Below, piece by piece: positions 56,561-64,000 of a stretch of DNA of 64,000 bases (the stretch's first letter is position 1; each line of letters begins with the position of its first letter). The stretch comes from Prorocentrum cordatum (taxonomy: Eukaryota; Sar; Dinophyceae; Prorocentrales; Prorocentraceae): assembly GCA_963575745.1 (NCBI GenBank), contig CAUYUJ010008058.1, positions 315,001-379,000 of the forward strand, in the 5' to 3' direction. The notes under the pieces were generated by a model. That model had not been told where the DNA came from and did not search any database. It saw nothing but the letters and a program-made list of their open reading frames with translations. The position numbers were made by a program, and so were the translations under genes.

Positions 56561-56690
56561 GAAGGAAGGCAGGAGGAGGAGGAGGAGGAGGAGGAGGAGG
56601 AGGAGGAGGAGGAGGAGGAGGAGGAGGAGGAGGAGGAGGAGGAGGAGGAGGGAGGAGGAGGAGGAGGAGGAGGAGGAGGGAGGAGGTGGG
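56560..56690. repeat. GGA array
   Basis: Nearly pure (GGA)n of about 130 bases. Confidence 0.95.
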
Positions 56691-58100
56691 ATCCAGCAGC
56701 GAATAGCACGTGCTTCTGGAGAGCCTTCCTGCTCCACATCCCTTGCCGGCTGTTGTCTCCGAGTCCGTTGGTCTGCTCGGATCCGCACCTTCTGAGCGGG
56801 GTTCTTGCTTTCTCAGGGCATCCTCTCCCTCTTTTCTCCTTCCTCTCTTCTCCATCTCCTCTTCCTTCTTCTTCTCCTCCACTCCAGATCCGTGCCCTTC
56901 CCATTCCGCCAGTCCCACCAGTGCCATCCCACTCTCCACTCCAGAGACCATCCTCCCCTCCGCCTCCTCTTGCTTTCCTCCTCCTCCTCCTCCTCCTCCT
57001 CCTGCTGCTCCTTCTCTTCTCCGCTTTCCACTCCACCAGCCACAGCAGCGTCGCGTGTCCCTCTCCAGGGAGGCCGCGTCGGACCGCGCGGGCCATGCGC
57101 ACGCCCTGTTGTTTAGTTCAGGGTTCGTACCCTTCCCACAACACCAGCCCCACGATGAGCCCCACCAGCGCCTCCTTTGCCCCCTCCAGGGAGGCCGCGT
57201 CAGACCACCCGGGCTATGCTCATACCTTGTTATTTCTCAGAGTTCGGGCCTTCAATTCCGCAAGTGGTATGATTTACTTGGGTTTGTGGCCTGCCCACTC
57301 CATCAGCCTCACCCGCGCCACGTTTCTGAATCTCCTTCTGGGGCGGCCGCGTCAGGCCGCGTCGGACCGAGCGGGCTATTCGCATACCATGTTATTTGTA
57401 GGGTTCGTGCCCTCCCCGCTCCACTAGCTCCACCAGTCCACCAGAGGGAGGAGAGGGAGGAGGAGCAGGTGGAGGAGGAGGAGGAGGAGGAGGAGGAAGA
57501 GGAAGAGGGGGAGGAGTAGGACGAGAAGAGCGAATCATGAAGAGAAGCGGAGCGTCCCAACGGTGAATATCGTAGTCTGGAGCCGGAGGAAGTGAGTGCC
57601 TCCCAGAGGTGCGTTGAGAGGCTCGACGTGGAATGGTATGGGGGACTTGGTAAAGAGATTGCCAGGCGTTGACATCTTTCTTCTAATACTTCCAGGTCCT
57701 TGCTTAGGCTGTGGCCCCTTTGAGCACCCGACCCGCTTAACATTATACGGCGGGGAACTCCGATGTTATGTGTTTTGATTATTCTGCCAAATTCCTCATA
57801 TTCGGTGTTGCAGTCGGTCTCCAGTTTCGGGGGGAGAGTACAGCAATGAAACATGCGGAATGGTAGGAAAATGCGGAGACGGGAGTTGTGGAGGCTGTGG
57901 CGGAGTAATGGAGGAGTATCAGTGAAGTGGAGGGCCGAGGAGGAGGGTCGAGTCGGGCGACGGAATAGACAAATCCACTGCTTCCTGGCTGGGCCCTTCC
58001 TGGGCCCTGGAGTTCTGTGTACGCCCTCCCGACCAAGCCAGGGGGGCGTGGCGTACATACCACCGCTGGGCTGAGGATGGGCCCGGCCAGGGAGCAGTGG
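56690..58100. repeat. CTC-rich DNA and three degenerate copies of a ~120-160-bp repeat
   Basis: Copies near 57055, 57180 and 57335 share ccctccagggaggccgcgtc, accgcgcgggccatgcgcac and gggttcgtgccct. GGA array at 57440-57520. 57530-58100 is unassigned. Confidence 0.65.
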
Positions 58101-58107
58101 AGATGTA

Positions 58108-58289
58108 TACTCCAGATTTCGTAATAAAGGGAGGGGGGTCTCATTTCGGGGGGGGTCTCTTCCAGGCTATCTTGGAGGGCCTGGGGGGTCTGGGGACGAT
58201 GTTTTGGAGGGTTCTCCCACGGGGGAGGTCTGAAATGGCTTGTCTTGGAGGGTCCAGACCCCCTCCCTTTTATTGCGAAATCTGGAGTA
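58108..58289. mobile_element. Stowaway-like MITE with 33-bp terminal inverted repeats
   Basis: The left end TACTCCAGATTTCGTAATAA continues AGGGAGGGGG; the right end is its reverse complement with a few changes (TTGCGAAATCTGGAGTA at 58273-58289). Ends are TA-CTCC and GGAG-TA, so a TA target duplication is possible, as in Stowaway/Tc1-mariner MITEs. No coding capacity. It lies about 700 bases upstream of MATE exon 5. Confidence 0.78.
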
Positions 58290-58990
58290 CTCTCTTGTCT
58301 GCCCCGTGGTCCTCCTGCCATCGGCGTCACCCCAGCATACTAGTACTATGTGTGCGTCGCCCCCCCCCCCCCCCCCCAGGGGCGAACGGCGCGCCGAGAG
58401 ATCTTCTAGCGGAAGCTCAACGGCGGGCGCTGTCTGGCCATAGCGTTCGGGAAACGATTCTCTGGTCGGGTCGGACGCGCGCCTCCGAGGAGGACGTACA
58501 GCACTGGTGCGTCCACGTGCGGCCCATGCTGGTCCTCCCCTCCCCCCTGCCGAGCCAACTCTTCCCGTGGGCACTTCTGTGGTTGCCGCATCCCTGCGCT
58601 GCCCAGCGAGCACAGTCAGTTCTCCAGGGACGTGGGTCTGCTGGGCCGCCAGGATGGCATGCCTACAGCAGCAGCGCCCCAGCAGACTACCTCCTGCATG
58701 TCGGCGGCCGAGCCCGGGGGGGAGTGAGAGGGGCTGAGCCTTGGCAGAAAGCTCGGGCGTCTCCCGGCCTTCCTTTGAAGTTTTCGAAGCCCCCCGACGA
58801 CACGGAAACCTGTCCGAGGGCCAGAGGGCCTCTGAGAAGCCCCGTCGCTCTCTGAGGGGTCCCATCTCCTTCTCGCTCCCCCCCTCGAGCTCCGCCGATC
58901 CTTCCCGTCCCTCCTCCCCCCGCTTGCGGGAAAGTGCGGCGGAACAGGAGGACAAGGGATGTCCTCGTCGTCGTCGCCGTCGGCCCCGAG

Positions 58991-59071
58991 GCGGTGGCGG
59001 GGCCTCTCCCTGGTCCCAACGATGTGGTCGACCATCGGGTTCGCCACGTTCCGCGGGCTCCTCGACACGAG
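58991..59071 (+). CDS. MATE transporter exon 5 in window
   Basis: Starts after CCCCGAG, takes one base to finish a codon, then 26 codons reading RWRGLSLVPTMWSTIGFATF and then RGLLDT. FRG-x-x-DTR-TPL is one of the most recognisable MATE signatures, at the end of the first six-helix bundle. The exon ends on two bases (AG) with a GA donor (AG|GAGCG). Joining these to the first G of the exon at 61825 makes arginine, giving DTR-TPLKV with no missing residue, which fixes both boundaries. A (GAT)n field begins about 120 bases downstream. Confidence 0.85.
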
Positions 59072-59189
59072 GAGCGTCGAAGCTCCCCTGGGATGAAGGG
59101 GCGCGTCGTCGTCGTGGCCGAAGGAGGACTTGGCGGGGGAGGGGGAGGATCCCGAGGACGACAGCGAAGGTCAGGAGGAGAGGGGATCA

Positions 59190-60475
<1,286 letters not shown>

Positions 60476-60589
60476 GGAGAGAATGCACATCGGTTCTTGG
60501 GTGTTGTTGCAATGGGGCCCGTCGCCATGGCCGGCTCTGCCTCAAATCCAGGTCATCACGTGCTGTATGTCCTGGGTGGTACTTGGAGG

Positions 60590-61620
60590 AAGGAGTAGGA
60601 GAGGAGGAGGTGGAGGAGGAGGAGGAGGATCGGGTGGGGATTATCGTCGCCACGTTCAGGCCTGACTCACAATTATTGTCAGAATATTCTCCGAGACAGA
60701 TCCCACGGTCGATTCGGGGAGAGGAGGACGGGGAGATGGAGGAGGAGGGAAGGGACGGAAATGGAGGGAGGGAGGGAGGGAGGGAAGGGAAGATAAAGGA
60801 AGGGAAGGATGGGGCGAGGGAGGGAGGGACGGGAAGGGAGGGAGGGCGAGGAGGAGGGAGGGAGACGAGGAAAAGGAGTAGAGAGGAAGGGAGGGGAAGG
60901 GAATGGAAGGGAAGGGAGGGAGGGAGGAGCAGCCCCTTCTACACATGGCCTCACGCCTCACGACTCACGACTGCCCCCCCTGTGCGCCGACAGCACGTTT
61001 GCGATAGCTGGCGAGTCTCCCCTCTGAATGCATCGGCGTCGAGGCCAGCGGGGGAAGTGAGAAGGAGGAGGCCTTCTCCGAAGGCGGCGGGGCTTCGCAG
61101 AAGCCCCGCCGCCCTGTGCGAGGTGTTCTGTGTCTTCGGGGGAGGCTCAGACCACTTCTCAGAAGGCTCAGAGGACTTTTGAGCCCTCTGAGAAGGCCCG
61201 CCCTTTTTTTCTCACTTCTGCCCCGGGCTCGTCGGCCCCGGGCTCGTCGCCGAGTGAAAGGCCCGTCCTCGTGCCTCACGCGCGGAGACGGCGCGTCGTG
61301 CCAGGAGTGCGAGGCCCAATCGCCGACCTCTCAGCGCGACGTCGACGGCTTCAGAAGCAATACTGCTATCGCTCGTCGTGCTCCCACCATAGAGGACAAG
61401 GATTCTGAAGGAAAAAAGGGGTCATGAGTTGTTCCCCCCTCTTTTTGTCGCCTCCTCTGGCCATTCGGGGCCCCGAGACAGTCAAACACCACTGGAGATA
61501 GAAGCTGGTCCTGGGGAAGCCCCTGGGTTCTAGGACCCAGTTCCCTCTCTTCGCGCTGATGCTTTTTCGGCCTCCTCGACATCCTTGTGTGATCCATACT
61601 TCAGCCACCGAGTAGTGCGG
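60590..61620. repeat. GGGA repeats and hairpin-rich unassigned DNA
   Basis: GGA 60600-60635; GGGA/GGAAGG 60720-60935. 61083-61113 is a perfect 14-bp hairpin (GGCGGCGGGGCTTC, loop GCA). 61150-61210 repeats the ttctcagaaggc motif. No gene recognised. Confidence 0.75.
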
Positions 61621-61824
61621 ATCATCCTAAGGACTCTGAATTGTGGCAGCGCCGTCGCTGGGAGACCCTTTCTGTCCTACTCCGTCCCTTTTCGTTTTTC
61701 TTCTCTCTATCATTTGTCCTCATTCCCTGCACCCTCCTCCCCATCGCCTTCCACCTGACCGCTGGCATTTGCGCTCTCAGTTTGGTCGCCTATTCATCTT
61801 CCCTTGGCTCGGGGCGTCATCCAG

Positions 61825-61914
61825 GACGCCGCTCAAGGTGACCCTGTTGGCCAACGCGCTCAACGTGCTGCTGGACCCCATCTTGATGTTTGGAGTAGGC
61901 CACGGCCTCGTTGG
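61825..61914 (+). CDS. MATE transporter exon 6 in window
   Basis: Follows a CCAG acceptor at 61821-61824. After one base it reads TPLKVTLLANALNVLLDPIL and then MFGVGHGLVG. This is the MATE helix after the DTRTPL turn, with the N-x-x-LDP-x-L-x-FG signature that is nearly invariant in the family. The end is uncertain: a GC donor after 61914 keeps GHGLVG, which resembles the following G-x-x-GAA-x-AT loop; a GT donor after 61894 would end at MFG. The second half of the transporter was not found between here and 64000 and presumably lies downstream. Confidence 0.85.
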
Positions 61915-61919
61915 GCGCT

Positions 61920-63240
61920 GGGCAGTGCCAAGGAGCTTGGCTGGCGCCGATTTGTCCCACGAGTAATTGGTTGCTCGTCGTGTTAGCGAGGGCCGCGAGA
62001 GGCTGCATTCGAAATTCCTGTCACCACCTCGGATGGGCTCGTGGCCTGCTTTCCGAGCCGGCCCAGGTTCTTCTCCAGAGCCTTCGGGCTCGTCCCGGTG
62101 GAGCAGCGAAGCCCGGGTTGCCCCGTCTATCTGTCTCTCCCGACTGCCACCTCTCTGGATGCCCTCGCGCCCCGCCTGCAGTTAAACCTGATACTAAAGA
62201 GGATCGACTTCCCAGAGGTACCCTTGCATCCTTGCCTCTTCGGTCATCTTCGGTACATCCTCAACCACTTTCGATGGCCAGCCCCGCTCGGAGAGCCTCG
62301 GCATGGGCGCCCAAGGCGCTTGCACCCTTACCGCGCATCCTTGCTATACAAGGCGCTCTAAAAAGGACCTTGCCCTCGAGGACCGAAGCAGTTGCCATCT
62401 CTTCCGCGGCGGCAGGTGGCGGAAGTAAAACGAGGCCGCCTCCGCCGGCGGAAGCCAGCGGACGGCTGGCGGAAGGCGGCGTAAGGCGGCGGAAGTAAGA
62501 GAGATGGCGCGGCTTCTCAGAAGCCTTCGCGCCTTCTGAAAGTCCCCCCGCCTTCTCAGAAGGCCCGCCCTTTTCTCGCTTCTCCCCGGGCTCGCCCGCC
62601 CCCCTCTCTCACGCCGCTCGCCCCCCCCCCCCCCCCGTCCTTCGGTTCCGACGGCCGCCGCTCACGATCCGCTTCGGCGTCGGCTGCCGAGCTGTCCCCC
62701 GATGCCTCAGTGGACTTGTGGAGGACGATCAATGGAGAGGAAGCGTGTTGCCTGATTTTTTCCAGATGTCTAGAACATGGGTTAAAACTGTTTTAAACAT
62801 GTAAAAACATTTTTGCAAAAAGGTTTAGAATCAACAAACATTTCCGTACACATAAAAATACATTCTTACTTCGATGGTAGGACTGTTAGGGTGTCCGCTG
62901 CCGTGGCATCCACCACAGTGGCGGCCCCTCCGAGCCCCTCGGCCCCTGCCCCCGCGGCCGCCCGGAGGCCCCCGAGGGGCCCGCCCGCGCCGCCGCCCCG
63001 CCGCCCCCCGAGGAGGCCGCCCCCCCCCGGGGGGCAGCCCGCCCGGGCCACGCCCCTCCGCGCGCCCTCCGCGCCTCCTCCCCCTGCTCCGCCGCCGCCT
63101 CCTCGTGTTGAGGCGGGCCTGTCCCTCTCCAGGAGGAGCATTCACAAGTAATGAAAAATAGTCAGGGGACGATTTGCTGGACCATTTTTGCATAGTCTCG
63201 GGTATGTTTTGACTCTGTTTCCCCTGCCCCCCCTGCTCCC
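61920..63240. other. Unassigned DNA after MATE exon 6
   Basis: No further transporter exon was found. 62400-62500 repeats gcggaagtaa and ggcggaag units. 62500-62590 carries ttctcagaaggcccgcc foldbacks. A run of 17 or so C begins near 62620. 62760-62880 is AT-rich. A ~60-base block (ccgccgcctcctcgt, ggcgggcctgtccctctcca) occurs at about 63084-63145 and again at 63241-63302. Confidence 0.55.
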
Positions 63241-63269
63241 CCTGCTCCGCCGCCGCCTCCTCGTCTTAA

Positions 63270-63580
63270 GGCGGGCCTGTCCCTCTCCAGGAGGAGTACT
63301 CCAAAGTAGTCAAGACCTTTTTTGTTCCAAAAATATGTAATGTTTGGGCAGTTTGGGTCTTCCTCGCGCTGTGACCGTGCCCTGTCTAGCGCCATTTGGG
63401 CCGAGACGTTACCTGTCTGTACAGCCTGGTCGATGCACATTGAGTTGTGCGCAGGTGGGTCCGCAGTCTGTGCTGGGAGCTGGTGGTGGTTCGGGAGAAC
63501 AAATAATAATAACTTTGGGTATTTTCTGACCATGTTTTATTTTTCGTCCAAAATCCCCCTGTAGGGGGACAGGCCCGACT
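63270..63580. mobile_element. MITE-like element, copy 2 of the 7.4-kb family
   Basis: The right end tttttcgtccaaaatccccc followed by tgtagggggacaggcccgac is nearly identical to the right end of the copy at 7446-7635. The left end ggcgggcctgtccctctcca is a diverged match to the left inverted repeat; a second such end lies at 63113. The interior differs, so the two copies share only termini. Non-coding. Confidence 0.6.
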
Positions 63581-63764
63581 CAATCCTCGTCCACATGTGC
63601 CACAAGCCCTGGCCCACTCTCCCGCCGCAGGGGCGTGCCACCCAGGCGCAGGCTCATCAGGCTCGCGGTGCTGCGCGGGCTGCCCCCCTAACAGTACAAC
63701 CAGGCCGCGCTCCTCGAGGCTCTGTGCGCTCCTCCTCCGCCCCCCCTTCTCCCCGCCTTGCTTC

Positions 63765-63882
63765 TGCCTCCTCCTCCTCCTCCTCCTCCTCCTCCTCCTC
63801 CTCCTCCTCCTCCTCCTCCTCCTCCCCCTGCCTCCTCCTCCTCCTCCTCCCCCTCCTCCTCCTCCTCCTCCTCCTCCTGGCT
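63765..63882. repeat. CTC array
   Basis: Nearly pure (CTC)n in two blocks. The remainder to 64000 is unassigned. Confidence 0.95.
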
Positions 63883-64000
63883 CCTGGTCCTTTATGGCAT
63901 GTGGGCTCGTCGAACGCTGCCGCGCCCCGCCCTCCCCACACCAGCGGCGGTCGCCCCTGGGACGGGGGTCAGACGGAGGTGTGCCAGGTCACCCTGGGGG

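Overview
The window reads as nuclear DNA of a dinoflagellate. It is GC-rich, packed with retroelement remnants of the kinds common in Symbiodiniaceae, Prorocentrum and Polarella genomes, full of (GAG/CTC)n and (GAT)n arrays, and its host coding sequence is cut into very small exons with GC and GA splice donors as well as GT. The genus cannot be fixed from sequence alone. No prokaryotic operons, rRNA, tRNA or CRISPR were seen.

The only host gene I can support strongly is a fragment of a MATE-family (multidrug and toxic compound extrusion) membrane transporter on the + strand. Its pieces lie in the order expected for the family at 1587-1640, 6903-6997, (25915-25943), 40263-40347, 58991-59071 and 61825-61914. 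About 430 coding bases are spread over about 60.3 kb, and reading phase is kept at every proposed junction. The first and last exons of the gene lie outside the window or were not found. Everything else appears to be intron content.

Region by region: 0-7 kb holds MATE exons 1 and 2, trinucleotide arrays and an 89-bp tandem repeat. 7.4-7.6 kb is a MITE-like foldback. 8.0-14.7 kb is a decayed LINE (A, +) containing a proline-rich repeat and a 73-bp satellite. 15-17 kb is a ~370-bp duplication and unassigned DNA. 24.3-17.1 kb is a LINE (B, -) with zinc-finger ORF1, endonuclease, partial reverse transcriptase and a methyltransferase-like domain. 24.4-27 kb holds repeats, paired foldbacks and the candidate microexon. 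29.6-27.2 kb is LINE C (-). 30-32 kb is an 83-bp dispersed repeat. 33.6-36.5 kb is LINE D (+) with RNase H. 37-40.2 kb is mostly microsatellites. 49.2-41.9 kb is a Ty1/copia-like element (-) with gag, zinc knuckle, protease, methyltransferase-like domain, integrase, reverse transcriptase and RNase H, invaded by a LINE fragment (E, +) and by a perfect 37-bp palindrome. 49.5-58 kb holds microsatellites and a 160-bp satellite. 58-64 kb holds a Stowaway-like MITE, MATE exons 5 and 6, a 1.2-kb (GAT)n field and a second copy of the 7.4-kb MITE family.

All mobile-element reading frames are broken by frameshifts and stops, so none looks autonomous. Domain names rest on motif recognition by eye; no database search was possible.
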